Shown: piece after piece, positions 50,267 through 59,114 of the stretch
How positions within the stretch are numbered: position 1 is the first letter of the stretch
Layout: the number at the start of each line of letters is the position of its first letter
Origin: Bilophila wadsworthia ATCC 49260
GTDB lineage: Bacteria > Desulfobacterota > Desulfovibrionia > Desulfovibrionales > Desulfovibrionaceae
Direction: 5' to 3'
DNA: 64,000 bases
Assembly (NCBI RefSeq): GCF_000701705.1
Contig: NZ_JNJP01000016.1
Coordinates: 1 to 64,000 of the forward strand
The notes under the pieces: model-generated
Seen by the model: the letters and a program-made list of their open reading frames with translations, nothing else
Told to the model about the DNA's origin: nothing
Databases searched by the model: none
Made by a program: the position numbers and the translations under genes

Positions 50267-51709
50267 TTAGCCAGCGATAACCGGAGGCGTCATGCCGTGG
50301 AAGAACAGCCACGAGATGAACAGGCCGAGCCAAATGATGAAGCCGAAGAGACATACGACGTACACAATGGCGAGCCTGCCGATGCCTTCTTCCATAAGCT
50401 TATGGAAGTTGGACACCATACCGATGGTGAAGAAGGTCAGGGTGAAGAAAATGGTGCGCAGGGGTCCGAGGGTGCTGATCACGCTCTTGCCGAGGGGCTG
50501 CCATTCCACGTTCACGCAGATGAACAGCATGATCACGAAGGTCAGCAGATAGCCGAGCACGAAGCGGGGGAAACGGGCGAGCACGTCGCCGAAGTTCATG
50601 GTACGGCCGCTGTTGGTCTTGTCGAACTTCGCGGTCCACACCCAGGCGAGAACCAGGGACCACACGCCGATGAACACGTCGATGAAGATCTTCACGGTCG
50701 TGGTGACCATGGTGACCCACCCGGCTTCCCAGTGGACGCCGAGGAGTTCGAGCGCACGGGCGCGGATCAGGGAGTCGGCGATGGCGCCGGAAGCGATGGC
50801 GCCGCCGTCGGACTTCACCGCGAGGCCCATCCAGCCGCCGGCCACCATGGGCTCGCTGTACAGGAAGTGGGAAGCGATGAAGGGCAGGATCAGCATTTCG
50901 ATGCAGGTGAACACCACGATCAGCGAGGACACCATGATGGGCACCACAGGCCGGGCGCGGATGGAACTCCCCGTAGCGATGGCGGCGGACACGCCGCAGA
51001 TGGAAATGCCGGAAGCCAGCGGGACAGCCCATTCACGGCTGAACTTGAAGTACTTGCGGGCTACGTAATACACGAAGGCCCAGTACAGAAGATAGGCTTC
51101 CACGATGGCACACAGGCCTCGGAAAATGATCGTCCCGGCCATGCCGGAAGCCGCGGCGGCCTTCACGCCGAGTTCGGCGCCGAGGACCACGATGGCGATC
51201 TTGACGAACAATTCGGGACGGCAGGCGTCATGCAAACTTTCGGCAATGCGCGGGAACGCGTTGCTGATGAAAATACCGGCGACAAGCGCCACAATGAAAC
51301 CCGCTTCCGTAGTCAGGCCGATCGACCAGTCGATACCGAACTTGGCCTGCGCGTCGGGCGTAGCCGCGATATGGGCGTTCGCGCCGAACATGTAGCAGAT
51401 TTCGCTGATGAAAAAGACGACCGTGAACGACTTGACGAACCGAGCGACATTGCCGCCGAGCAGCTTGATGCCGAACGACAGGATCGCCGTCAGAGCCACA
51501 TACGTGCACAGCAGGGAAACGACACCAGAGATCGTTCCCTTGTATGCGCCGGTGGTGGCAGAGAAGGCCTTGTCCATGCTGGTCCACATATTAGTGCTGA
51601 CTACCCAGCCCAACACGTCGAGATGCGCCAGATTCAACGCGGCCAAAAGGAAGATGAAACAACCCGTCAACAGGGCTATCTTATCTTCGTTCAGATTGGT
51701 CTTTGCCAT
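50267..51709 (-). CDS. YeiH-family putative sulfate/anion exporter
   Basis: 480 residues from ATG 51709 (GAGGAT eight bases upstream; ATG 51715 sits too close to it). About 11-13 membrane segments. It matches the COG2855/PF03601 'putative sulfate exporter' family: GIFISNAFPRIAESLHDACRPELFVKIAIVVLGAELG, CGVSAAIATGSSIRARPVVPIM and GGAIASGAIADSLIRARALELLG, plus TFFTIGMVSNFHKLMEEG. It is longer than E. coli YeiH (~350). In a sulfite or sulfate reducer it may move sulfite, sulfate or a related anion; direction and substrate are not proven. It is co-transcribed with the 57-residue membrane protein. Confidence 0.9.
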   Translation of the reverse strand: MAKTNLNEDKIALLTGCFIFLLAALNLAHLDVLGWVVSTNMWTSMDKAFSATTGAYKGTISGVVSLLCTYVALTAILSFGIKLLGGNVARFVKSFTVVFFISEICYMFGANAHIAATPDAQAKFGIDWSIGLTTEAGFIVALVAGIFISNAFPRIAESLHDACRPELFVKIAIVVLGAELGVKAAAASGMAGTIIFRGLCAIVEAYLLYWAFVYYVARKYFKFSREWAVPLASGISICGVSAAIATGSSIRARPVVPIMVSSLIVVFTCIEMLILPFIASHFLYSEPMVAGGWMGLAVKSDGGAIASGAIADSLIRARALELLGVHWEAGWVTMVTTTVKIFIDVFIGVWSLVLAWVWTAKFDKTNSGRTMNFGDVLARFPRFVLGYLLTFVIMLFICVNVEWQPLGKSVISTLGPLRTIFFTLTFFTIGMVSNFHKLMEEGIGRLAIVYVVCLFGFIIWLGLFISWLFFHGMTPPVIAG

Positions 51710-51986
51710 AGCCATATCCTCTTGTAAAACTGTACCGGACGGCTGACTTCGCCACCATGGCGAAAGCGTCCATCTGTATCCGAGCAGGCGACGCGATCCC
51801 TAGCCGAACCGCAACCTGACAGGAAACCGTTGTGAAAGACCATCCCTCTGAAAAAGGAACTGCTTTTATAAAGAATTGCTTGGGAAGAACCAGCCCGATA
51901 CGGAACGGGCGCAAACAAACGCAGCTTCCAAAAGAAAGGAAGCCGTGAGGACGCGCGTCATGACGGATCAGACGATCCGCTGACGG
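51710..51986. other. Upstream region of the exporter operon
   Basis: 277 bases with no supported gene. It should hold the exporter promoter; no -35/-10 pair stands out clearly on the minus strand. Confidence 0.35.
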
Positions 51987-52382
51987 CTACGCGAAGCAGG
52001 GGGGAGCGAGAGAAAAGGGACGCAGGCCCCAAGAGTCGGACTTTCGGAGCGTGGGCACATAATGCCGCACGAACAGCCGCACTACGGAAGAAACGGCAAG
52101 CCCAAGCTGGAGCATGAAGAGGGCCATCAACGGGACGAGATGCTTCAGAGGGGCCTTCGAAGCAGACGTCTCCATGTATTCCTCAAAGGATTCCAGGATG
52201 ACCGGAGACTGCTTCTGCATGTCGGTAAGGGCACTGCCCGAATCGTACACGACGACCTTCTGCACATCCGCGTGAAGGATATTCGTATCGCCAAACAGGG
52301 AACAGACAAGCGCCAGCAACATGAAAGGAATGAACATTCCCTTCATGAAGGATTCACGGCGCTGTCTTTCCAAAAGAGTCAT
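51987..52382 (-). CDS. Membrane protein with two hydrophobic segments, function unknown
   Basis: 131 residues if started at ATG 52382 (GGAAG upstream); the frame stays open to 52499 without better support. Hydrophobic segments lie at ~15-30 (FIPFMLLALVCSLFG) and ~85-105 (LVPLMALFMLQLGLAVSSVV), separated by a ~50-residue periplasmic loop with DVQKVVVYDSGSALTDMQKQ. It is upstream of the exporter operon on the same strand, 277 bases away. No family recognised. Confidence 0.6.
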   Translation of the reverse strand: MTLLERQRRESFMKGMFIPFMLLALVCSLFGDTNILHADVQKVVVYDSGSALTDMQKQSPVILESFEEYMETSASKAPLKHLVPLMALFMLQLGLAVSSVVRLFVRHYVPTLRKSDSWGLRPFSLAPPCFA

Positions 52383-53128
52383 ACGTCTTCCGATACGAAA
52401 AGCTTCATTGTGACGGGGCGTCCATGACGGCACAACACTCGCGCGCTGCATTCCCGCTTCCACTCCGGAAGCGATATTGCCGTTACGGATACCTAGCATT
52501 GTGAGAATAATAGCACGGAGGCCTTTTCATGACAAGCGTTCCATTCCCTTTTGCTGTTTTTCACAATAAGGAATAGAGACAAATAGTTGGAGGATGTTTA
52601 TTCAAGCTGGCCGGAGCTTGGATTTTCGACAGTCATCCTCGCTGAAAGCCTTTTTCCTGACAATGCGGACTGTTGCTGAAAAAAAGATGATTCTCTTTAT
52701 AACGCCGCATGTCGACAAAAAGCATAATAGAATGTCCAACCGTCCTTTCTTGCTGGATAAAAAGTCATTTCAGCGGGCTTTCTCAAGTAAGGATAAGGTT
52801 CAGGGTTACGCTGAACAATGAGCATTTTCTCCCAAAAAGAAAACATTTCATCTTTACTTATGGTTACGTTATTGCCTTCAACTTCGTTATGGTTAGCCCC
52901 ATGTAATCCGCCCTCACCGCGATACGGTGCGCCACCTTTAGTAGAGATGTAGAGCATCGGCACGGCCAGATGCAGAGCCCCTTGGCGGATTTGCACAGCT
53001 TCCCTTGATTGCGCTGAACGGCATCGATGCCTGCCGGGGGTTTCCTATAGCTGGCCGGAATAACATGTGACGGGAGCCCCGTTGTATCGGAAACGCCGTG
53101 CCTGCCGCCCTCTCATCCCTGTAAGGGC
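52383..53128. other. Long intergenic region, no gene accepted
   Basis: About 750 bases between the membrane-protein gene and the deacetylase, with lower G+C at 52500-52900. A minus-strand frame at 52697-52996 (99 codons) has an unremarkable sequence and no ribosome site; it might be a decayed gene. I see no RNA gene or repeat. Confidence 0.4.
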
Positions 53129-54079
53129 TTACTTCCTGCGTCCCGTACCGTCGATTCCAAAATGCGTATCAAGGCTCAGGTTGTCGCCGGGTTTGTTGAA
53201 GTAACCGTCCCGCGTGCGCTGCGGTTCCCCGAGCTTGAGCAGTTCTCCGACGGTCACGAAACGATACCCTTTCCGCTGGAGCTCTCCAACGGTTTCCTTG
53301 AGCATGAATGCCGATCCCTTGGGCACCCGATTGGCATGGAACAGGATAATCGCGCCGGGCCGCACCTGCCCGGCCACCCGCGCACCCATACCGTGGACCG
53401 CGTTGTCCTGCGGCGTTTCCGCAACCACGCTCCACTGGATCACCTGCAGGCCCTCGCGCGCAAGCAGTGCAAGCGCCTTGTCCGTACATCTGCCGTAAGG
53501 CAAGCGGAACAACGTTACGGCTTCCGGCAGCTCGACGCTGCGCCCTTCCGCCCGAGCCCTTTTCAGGATCTCCTCGCGCAACAGCTCATATTCCGCCTGC
53601 GTCCAGCGGATCTGCTCCAACATGGCCTTTTCGCTCATAATGCCGAAATTGCCATGCGACCACCCGTGATTGCCGATCTCAAAAAGAGGATCGGCCATAA
53701 GCTGCATGGCCCGCTCGCTGTGGGACCGCATCCACTTGCCGCCCATGAACAGGGTGGCGGGGATCCGCTTCTCACGCAGGAAATCGATGATTTCAGCATC
53801 GTATCCTGTAGTCATGGTGGACAGTTCGCACAGATCAAACGTCAAGGCCGCCACTTTTTCCTTGGTGGCCACGCGGCGTATGGTGCCTTCATCTTGAACC
53901 GGAAGAGGCGGAAGAACCTGTTCGGGAACCGTGCGTTCCGGCGGAGCGGGATTGTTGGGAACGGCGTGCCGGGCGTCCTCGGGCAGAAAGCCGGGTTCGG
54001 GATGCCACAACGACGACGCCCGTGCCGGAAAAGCCAGCGCAACCACAACCAGACAACAGACAATGATCTTGTGCAGCAT
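53129..54079 (-). CDS. Exported polysaccharide-deacetylase-fold protein with altered motif 1
   Basis: 316 residues from ATG 54079. Signal peptide residues ~1-19. NodB-type fold: AALTFDLCELSTMTTGYD replaces the usual TFDDG, so the second, metal-binding Asp is Leu while the first Asp is kept. The zinc histidines remain in FEIGNHGWSHGNFG. FRLPYGRCTDKAL, VIQWSVVAETPQDN and GAIILFHANRVPKG correspond to motifs 3-5. TFDLCE-type proteins form a distinct branch; catalysis or substrate may differ. The Shine-Dalgarno lies in the stem of a terminator hairpin directly upstream, so translation may be regulated. Confidence 0.87.
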   Translation of the reverse strand: MLHKIIVCCLVVVALAFPARASSLWHPEPGFLPEDARHAVPNNPAPPERTVPEQVLPPLPVQDEGTIRRVATKEKVAALTFDLCELSTMTTGYDAEIIDFLREKRIPATLFMGGKWMRSHSERAMQLMADPLFEIGNHGWSHGNFGIMSEKAMLEQIRWTQAEYELLREEILKRARAEGRSVELPEAVTLFRLPYGRCTDKALALLAREGLQVIQWSVVAETPQDNAVHGMGARVAGQVRPGAIILFHANRVPKGSAFMLKETVGELQRKGYRFVTVGELLKLGEPQRTRDGYFNKPGDNLSLDTHFGIDGTGRRK

Positions 54080-54080
54080 G

Positions 54081-54138
54081 AAAAAAACCTGATGTGTTGA
54101 CTGTTGGAAGGGCCCCCACAGTAACAGCATCAGGTTTC
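54081..54138 (-). terminator. Strong hairpin overlapping the ribosome site of the downstream gene
   Basis: On the minus strand AAACCTGATG, TGTT, ACTGT and GG pair with CC, ACAGT, AACA and CATCAGGTTT (two small bulges, loop GGGCCCTT), followed by a T-run that ends two bases before the ATG at 54079. It terminates the DUF1269 transcript. Its 3' arm contains the AGG that serves as the Shine-Dalgarno of the deacetylase gene, so read-through RNA would be poorly translated. Confidence 0.85.
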
Positions 54139-54154
54139 GAAAGATAGGCAGGGC

Positions 54155-54673
54155 TCAGGACGTTTTCTTGGCACGTTCCGCGGTCATTTCCTCAAAGAGC
54201 TTTTCCATCTGGTACTCGTCCTCCAGCTTGAGGTCGGTACTCAGGACCACGCCGTCGGAATTGCCGAGCGCACGCAACGTTTCGTCGACGGCTTCCTTCT
54301 TCAGAGGGATGAACAGCGCCGAGCTGCCGGGTTTCAGGTGCGTCGCCAGTTCGTTCATAAAGCGGTGGCTGATGCCGAAATCGCCCACCTCGCCGGTCGC
54401 CGCGCCGAGCCCGGCCCCCGCGACAATGCCGAGCAGCGGGTTGAGGAACAGGAATCCGATCAGCGCGCCCCACACGCCGCCGATCAGCGCGCCGTCCTTG
54501 GCGAGGGCGTGCGTATATTGGAGGTGTACCTTTCCTTCCTTATCGCAGACCGCGGCTACCATTTTGGAGCAATCCACCAGCCCGGCGAGTTCTTCCCGGC
54601 CCCGCAGCTCCACCCGGTACGCTTCCGCCCGATCCATGTCTTCCTTGAAAATCACAGCTATGAGGCTCTGCAT
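54155..54673 (-). CDS. DUF1269 glycine-zipper membrane protein
   Basis: 172 residues; ATG 54673 with AAGGAG upstream. The N-terminal ~60 residues are a soluble alpha/beta domain. Residues ~60-95 are a glycine-rich hydrophobic hairpin (GALIGGVWGALIGFLFLNPLLGIVAGAGLGAATG), the mark of DUF1269 (PF06897). The C-terminal domain (HFMN-type ISHRFMNELATHLKPGSSALFIPL, DETLRALGNSDGVVLSTDLK) is also typical. The function is unknown; members are often stress-related. It is followed directly by the large hairpin. Confidence 0.88.
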   Translation of the reverse strand: MQSLIAVIFKEDMDRAEAYRVELRGREELAGLVDCSKMVAAVCDKEGKVHLQYTHALAKDGALIGGVWGALIGFLFLNPLLGIVAGAGLGAATGEVGDFGISHRFMNELATHLKPGSSALFIPLKKEAVDETLRALGNSDGVVLSTDLKLEDEYQMEKLFEEMTAERAKKTS

Positions 54674-54747
54674 GGCAACACTCCTTACTTTGTTGATTCC
54701 GGATAAACTACTTGGGTCCGTCTGAGAGCGCTGTGATTATCATTGAG

Positions 54748-54862
54748 GGATGGGGGATACGCACCGGGGGAGGACGCTTTTTGAAAAAAGCGCCCTCCCC
54801 TGGACCCCCTTCTGCAAAAACTTCGACTGGTGGGGAGGTTACGCAACGGAAGTACCGTTGCA
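54748..54862 (+). repeat. Repeat family A copy 5
   Basis: ACCGGGGGAGGACGC, stem TTTTTT/AAAAAA, GCGCCCTCCCC, TGGACCCCCTTC, CAAAAACTTCGACTGG, TGGGGAGGTTACGC. It lies upstream of the DUF1269 gene and downstream of the UbiA gene, which run in the same direction, and faces copy 6. Confidence 0.8.
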
Positions 54863-54951
54863 TGACGTTACCCAAGTGTTGCCTCCTCTTTTCCAAACAA
54901 AAAAGCCATTCACAGGAACGGCTTCACAACATCGTCACCCCCAACAAGAGG

Positions 54952-55052
54952 GATTCGATAAGATCAAAAGTCTTTGCGGGTGGAGGGGTGGGGTTTGGGG
55001 AGGGAGGAGGGCGCTTTCTAAAGAAAGCGCCCTCCTCCCTCCCCAATCTCGT
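54952..55052 (-). repeat. Repeat family A copy 6
   Basis: On the minus strand: TTGGGGAGGGAGGAGGGCGC, stem TTTCT/AGAAA, GCGCCCTCCTCCCTCCCCAA, then CCCCACCCCTCCACC and CAAAGACTTTTGATC. The hairpin (about 54998-55048) is perfect over more than 20 bp. It starts two bases after the UbiA-gene stop and is the likely terminator of that gene. Confidence 0.85.
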
Positions 55053-55054
55053 CT

Positions 55055-56005
55055 TCACTTCAACACAACCCCGGCGATCAGCAGCGCGCCGTTGATGAGA
55101 TACAGCTTGCGCACAAGGTGCCCGTGCTGGTCGAGATCAAGCCACTCCACGGCCTCGTGGATAAGGCGGCAGGCCCGCCAGTACAAGGGGAACGTCAGCA
55201 GCCCGAGAAACACCGGCCACCCGACGAGCCCGCAGGCCCAAAGGTTCGCCATGAGAACCCAAACGGCGGGCCACCAAAGCTTGAAGACCAGCTCCGCCTT
55301 GGCCTTGCCGAGGATGTTCGCCAGCGTCCGCTTCCCGGCCGCGAGATCCGTCTCGATCTCAGGCAGGCTTTGATAATAGAGAATCCCCGCCACCATGAGC
55401 CCCACGGGAAGCGCCAGGGCAAGGCTCTGCGCCGAAAAGCCGTTCGCCATTACCGCATAGGAGCCCATAACCATGATAAATCCCATATTCAGGCATACGA
55501 ACAGCTCGCCGTATCCCCGGCACCCGTAGCGTATGGGCGGCGCGACGTAAAAGACGGCGGAGAGCACGGCAAAGACCACAGGCCCCCACAGCCATTCCTG
55601 TCCGCTGTGCCCGATGAGCCACCAGCCGATCAGTACCGTGGACAGCAACAGCCCGATGATGGTCAGGCAAATCTGGCGCGGGCTGATCCAGCCGTTCTGG
55701 ATGACTTTCGTGCCCCCGATTGTCTCGTCGGTATCCACGCCTTCCAGATAATCAAAAAGATCATTGGCTATGTTGGCGACCGTATGCAGGCAAAAACACC
55801 CCACCATCACAACCGCGAAAATCCCCCAGGGCCAATACCCGAGATCCCGGGCCGCCAGCGCCCCCCCAAGCCCTACGGGGATGAGATCCACGATGAAGAA
55901 CGGCGGACGCAACGCCTGCCACCACGCCTTGACGAGCTGACGGGAAGTCAGCGTGGGCGCATCCGGACGTTTCGGAGCCAGCGCACGGCTCAGCTTGCTT
56001 TCCAT
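55055..56005 (-). CDS. UbiA-family prenyltransferase (MenA-like)
   Basis: 316 residues from ATG 56005 with GGAGG upstream. Nine membrane segments. The two Asp-rich prenyl-diphosphate motifs are NDLFDYLEGVDTDE (~residues 83-96) and the second loop ETDLAAGKRTLANIL. RPPFFIVDLIPVGLGGALAA and GGTKVIQNGWISPRQ resemble 1,4-dihydroxy-2-naphthoate prenyltransferase (MenA), consistent with menaquinone use in Desulfovibrionaceae, but other prenylated-quinone roles are possible because futalosine-pathway organisms also carry UbiA relatives. It is monocistronic, with a family A repeat as terminator. Confidence 0.9.
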   Translation of the reverse strand: MESKLSRALAPKRPDAPTLTSRQLVKAWWQALRPPFFIVDLIPVGLGGALAARDLGYWPWGIFAVVMVGCFCLHTVANIANDLFDYLEGVDTDETIGGTKVIQNGWISPRQICLTIIGLLLSTVLIGWWLIGHSGQEWLWGPVVFAVLSAVFYVAPPIRYGCRGYGELFVCLNMGFIMVMGSYAVMANGFSAQSLALALPVGLMVAGILYYQSLPEIETDLAAGKRTLANILGKAKAELVFKLWWPAVWVLMANLWACGLVGWPVFLGLLTFPLYWRACRLIHEAVEWLDLDQHGHLVRKLYLINGALLIAGVVLK

Positions 56006-56359
56006 GAACCCTCCATAAAAAGATCGGACGCACCGCGCCCTCGTCGAATCGTTGTACCGCACCGGCGCGGTTGTACACCGGGAACGCCGGAGGTTCAATC
56101 CGGAAGCGCAACCGCCCCCTCAAGCGGAAAGAGGGACGCCCGCCCCACAGACGGAACCGGGCCGCGAAACAAGGAAAATCCTATGTCCCCTTGACAGGCA
56201 CCCCTTGCTGCCGTAAAGATAAGCAGCTTTTTATCAAGCACACTCTGGCAGCGGCCTGGGGTGCTCGTTTCGCCCCGCGGCATGGGTCCGCGGAACGCAT
56301 ACGGGTAGAAGGGTCAGGGCCGGGGTGGAAGCAAACCCCCATGTCGAAGGAGACATACC
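56006..56359 (+). promoter_or_regulatory. rpsB promoter and structured leader
   Basis: TTGACA (56191-56196), 17 bp, TAAAGA (56214-56219) gives a promoter with a ~135-base leader. Leader and promoter share an extended inverted repeat (GCACCCC...GGGGTGC at 56199-56265; GCTGCC/GGCAGC). rpsB is often autoregulated by S2 through its leader, but I cannot match a known S2-binding motif. Upstream of 56190 there is no gene to 56006. Confidence 0.65.
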
Positions 56360-57145
56360 ATGGCATACGTTAGCATGAAGCAGATGCTGGAAACCGGCGT
56401 CCATTTCGGTCACCAGACCCGCCGTTGGAACCCCAAGATGCGCCCGTTCATTTTCGGCGCCCGTAACGGTATCCATATCATCGACCTCCAGCAGACCGTG
56501 AAGCTGTACCGCACCGCCCACGACAAAATCGTGGAAACCGTCGCCAACGGCGGCCGCGTGCTGTTCATCGGTACCAAGCGTCAGGCTCAGGAAGCCGTCG
56601 CCGCCGAAGCCGGCCGCGCCGGTCAGTTCCATGTGACCAACCGCTGGATGGGCGGCACCCTCACCAACTTCGCCACCATTCAGAAGAGCATCGAACGCCT
56701 CAAGAAGCTCGAAGCCATGTTCGCCGACGGTTCCGTGAACCGCTACCAGAAGAAGGAAATCCTGACCCTGCAGCGCGAAATGGCCAAGCTTGAGCTGACC
56801 CTCGGCGGTATCAAGGACATGGATCGCCTCCCGCAGCTCGCCTTCATCATCGACCCCAACCGTGAAGAAATCGCCGTCAAGGAATGCCGCAAGCTCGGCA
56901 TCCCGATCGTGGCCGTCACCGACACCAACTGCGATCCCGACGTCATCGACTACATCATCCCCGGCAACGACGACGCCATCCGCGCCATTAAGCTTTTCGT
57001 CACCGCCATGGCCGAAGCCTGCCTCGAAGGCGAAGCCATGCGCAAGGATTCCAAGAACAAGGACGCCGAGGAAGAACTGAAGAAGGCTGCCGACGCCGAA
57101 GCCAAGGCTGAAGAAGCCCCCGCTGTCGAAGCCGCCGCCGAATAA
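56360..57145 (+). CDS. rpsB: 30S ribosomal protein S2
   Basis: 261 residues; ATG 56360 with GGAG upstream. YVSMKQMLETGVHFGHQTRRWNPKM, FGARNGIHIIDLQQTV and NRWMGGTLTNFATIQKSI are universal S2 motifs. The C-terminal ~35 residues (EEELKKAADAEAKAEEAPAVEAAAE) are an acidic, alanine-rich extension seen in many Desulfovibrio S2 proteins. It opens the rpsB-tsf operon; tsf follows after 22 bases. Confidence 0.98.
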   Translation: MAYVSMKQMLETGVHFGHQTRRWNPKMRPFIFGARNGIHIIDLQQTVKLYRTAHDKIVETVANGGRVLFIGTKRQAQEAVAAEAGRAGQFHVTNRWMGGTLTNFATIQKSIERLKKLEAMFADGSVNRYQKKEILTLQREMAKLELTLGGIKDMDRLPQLAFIIDPNREEIAVKECRKLGIPIVAVTDTNCDPDVIDYIIPGNDDAIRAIKLFVTAMAEACLEGEAMRKDSKNKDAEEELKKAADAEAKAEEAPAVEAAAE

Positions 57146-57167
57146 CCAACGTTTTCCGGAGATTCTC

Positions 57168-58055
57168 ATGAGCATCACTGCTGCTATGGTTAAAGACCTG
57201 CGCGAAAAGACCGCCGCGGGCATGATGGACTGCAAGAAAGCCCTTACGGAATGCGACGGCGACATGGAAAAGGCCGTCGACTGGCTCCGCCAGAAGGGTC
57301 TTTCCAAGGCCGCCAAGAAGGCCGGCCGCGCCACCTCCGAAGGTCTCGTGGGCTTTGAACTGGCCGCCGACGGCAAGTCCGGCGTGGCCGTCGAAGTCAA
57401 GTGCGAAACCGACTTCGTGGCTCGCGGCGACAAGTTCCAGGGCTTCGTGAAAGACATGGTGGCCCAGGTCGCCAAGGGCGAATACGCTGACTCCGAAGCG
57501 TTGCTCGCCGCTCCTTTCGTGGCCGACGCCTCCGTCACCGTGAAGGAAGCTCTTGATGGCGTTATCGCCACCACCGGCGAAAACATGGGCCTCGGCAAGT
57601 TCGCCAAGATGGAACTCGCCGCCGGCAAGTCCGGCCTGATCGGTGGCTATCTGCACTCCAACGGCAAGCTTGCCGTACTCGTGGAAATGCAGACCGGCAG
57701 CGACGCCGCCGCGGCTTCCGAAGCCTTCCACGAAGTGGCGAAGAACGTGGCCATGCAGATCGCCGCCGCTTCCCCGCTCGCCGTGTCCGCCGAGGGCCTG
57801 AACCCCGAAGTGGTCGAACACGAACGCGAAGTCTATCGCCAGAAGGCCCGTGAAGAAGGCAAGCCCGAACAGATCATCGAAAAGATCGCCGAAGGCGCGG
57901 TCAAGAAGTTCTGCAAGGACGTGTGCCTGCTCGACCAGCTCTATATCCGCGACGACAAGATGACGATCAGCGATCTCATCAAGGGCGCCGCCAAGACCAT
58001 CGGCGAGCCGATCACCGTGGTCCGCTTCGTGCGGATTCAGCTCGGCGCCGAATAG
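57168..58055 (+). CDS. tsf: Elongation factor Ts
   Basis: 295 residues. The N-terminal domain VKDLREKTAAGMMDCKKALTECDGDMEKAVDWLRQKGLSKA and the EF-Tu-contacting TDFVAR motif (VEVKCETDFVARGDKF) are canonical, as is the core and dimerisation domain. It catalyses GDP-GTP exchange on EF-Tu. It ends in a strong terminator, so the glycan cassette and pyrH downstream need their own or read-through transcription. Confidence 0.98.
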   Translation: MSITAAMVKDLREKTAAGMMDCKKALTECDGDMEKAVDWLRQKGLSKAAKKAGRATSEGLVGFELAADGKSGVAVEVKCETDFVARGDKFQGFVKDMVAQVAKGEYADSEALLAAPFVADASVTVKEALDGVIATTGENMGLGKFAKMELAAGKSGLIGGYLHSNGKLAVLVEMQTGSDAAAASEAFHEVAKNVAMQIAAASPLAVSAEGLNPEVVEHEREVYRQKAREEGKPEQIIEKIAEGAVKKFCKDVCLLDQLYIRDDKMTISDLIKGAAKTIGEPITVVRFVRIQLGAE

Positions 58056-58072
58056 TTTACGCCACTGATTGC

Positions 58073-58101
58073 AAAAGGGGGGCCATGCCCCCCTTTTTTG
58101 T
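58073..58101 (+). terminator. Intrinsic terminator of rpsB-tsf
   Basis: AAAAGGGGGGCC, AT, GGCCCCCC...CTTTTTTG: stem GGGGGGCC/GGCCCCCC with flanking A- and T-runs, 18 bases after the tsf stop codon. Confidence 0.9.
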
Positions 58102-58125
58102 AATCGCAAACCGCAGGATCCGATA

Positions 58126-59106
58126 ATGAGTCTCTATTCCGGCGCGCATGTGCTCATCACGGGAGGGTTGGGGTTCATCGGCTCCAATCTTGGCATCCGC
58201 CTTCTTGAGGAAGGCGCTTCTGTTACGCTCGTCGACAGCCTTATCCCCGAGTATGGCGGGAATCCGGCAAACATTCGCGGTTACGAATCCCGCCTCAAAG
58301 TCAATATTTCCGACGTCCGCGATCCCCACAGCATGAAAACGCTGGTAAAGGGGCACGACTTTCTGTTCAATCTCGCCGGACAGACCAGCCATATGGATTC
58401 CATGGCCGATCCGTATACGGATCTGGACATCAACTGCAAGGCGCAGCTTTCCATCCTCGAAGCCTGCCGGAACGCCAATCCGGGCATCCGCATCGTATTC
58501 GCCGGAACGCGGCAGATTTACGGCAAGCCCGACTATCTGCCCGTGGACGAAAACCACCCCGTCCGCCCCGTCGACGTCAACGGCATCAACAAGATGGCCG
58601 GCGAATGGTACCATATCCTCTACAACAACGTGTACGGCATCCGCGCCTGCTCGCTGCGCCTCACCAACACCATCGGGCCGCGTATGCGCATCAAGGACGC
58701 CCGCCAGACCTTCCTCGGCGTGTGGATCAGGCAGGTGCTCACCGGCAAGCCGTTTGAAGTATGGGGCGGCGAACAGCTCCGCGACTTCACCTATGTCGAT
58801 GACTGCGTGGACGCCATGATGCGCGCCGCGCTGCATGAGGAAGCCTTCGGCCAGATTTTCAACATCGGCGGCGGCAAGCGGATTTCCCTGCGCGATCTCG
58901 CCGATCTCCTCGTGGACACGGCGGGCGAAGGGGCTTATGAAGTCCGGGAATACCCCGCCGACCGTAAAAAGATCGACATCGGCGACTACTACGCCGACGA
59001 CAGCCGCCTGCGCTCGCTCCTCGGCTGGGAACCCCGGACCCAACTCAGGGACGGCCTCCGGCAGATCATCGACTATTACCGTCCCCGGCTTCAGGACTAT
59101 TTGTAA
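58126..59106 (+). CDS. NAD-dependent sugar epimerase/dehydratase (extended SDR)
   Basis: 326 residues from ATG 58126 (AGGA upstream), inside a longer frame that would start within the terminator. The Rossmann motif is VLITGGLGFIGSN. The NAD-sugar pocket shows FNLAGQTSHMDSM and VFAGTRQIYG. The catalytic Y-x3-K of extended SDRs reads NGINK here: Lys is kept but the Tyr position is Asn, in DVNGINKMAGEWYHILYNNVYG. Thus either a nearby Tyr (WYH) substitutes or the activity is unusual. It acts on a nucleotide-sugar in the cytosol. It is first of a three-gene cassette with the aminotransferase and glycosyltransferase. Confidence 0.9.
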   Translation: MSLYSGAHVLITGGLGFIGSNLGIRLLEEGASVTLVDSLIPEYGGNPANIRGYESRLKVNISDVRDPHSMKTLVKGHDFLFNLAGQTSHMDSMADPYTDLDINCKAQLSILEACRNANPGIRIVFAGTRQIYGKPDYLPVDENHPVRPVDVNGINKMAGEWYHILYNNVYGIRACSLRLTNTIGPRMRIKDARQTFLGVWIRQVLTGKPFEVWGGEQLRDFTYVDDCVDAMMRAALHEEAFGQIFNIGGGKRISLRDLADLLVDTAGEGAYEVREYPADRKKIDIGDYYADDSRLRSLLGWEPRTQLRDGLRQIIDYYRPRLQDYL

Positions 59107-59114
59107 GGATTGCC

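Noticed and set aside
52697..52996. 99-codon minus-strand frame that might be a decayed gene
   Set aside because: No ribosome site, terminator or family match; I cannot separate it from chance. A protein search would settle it.
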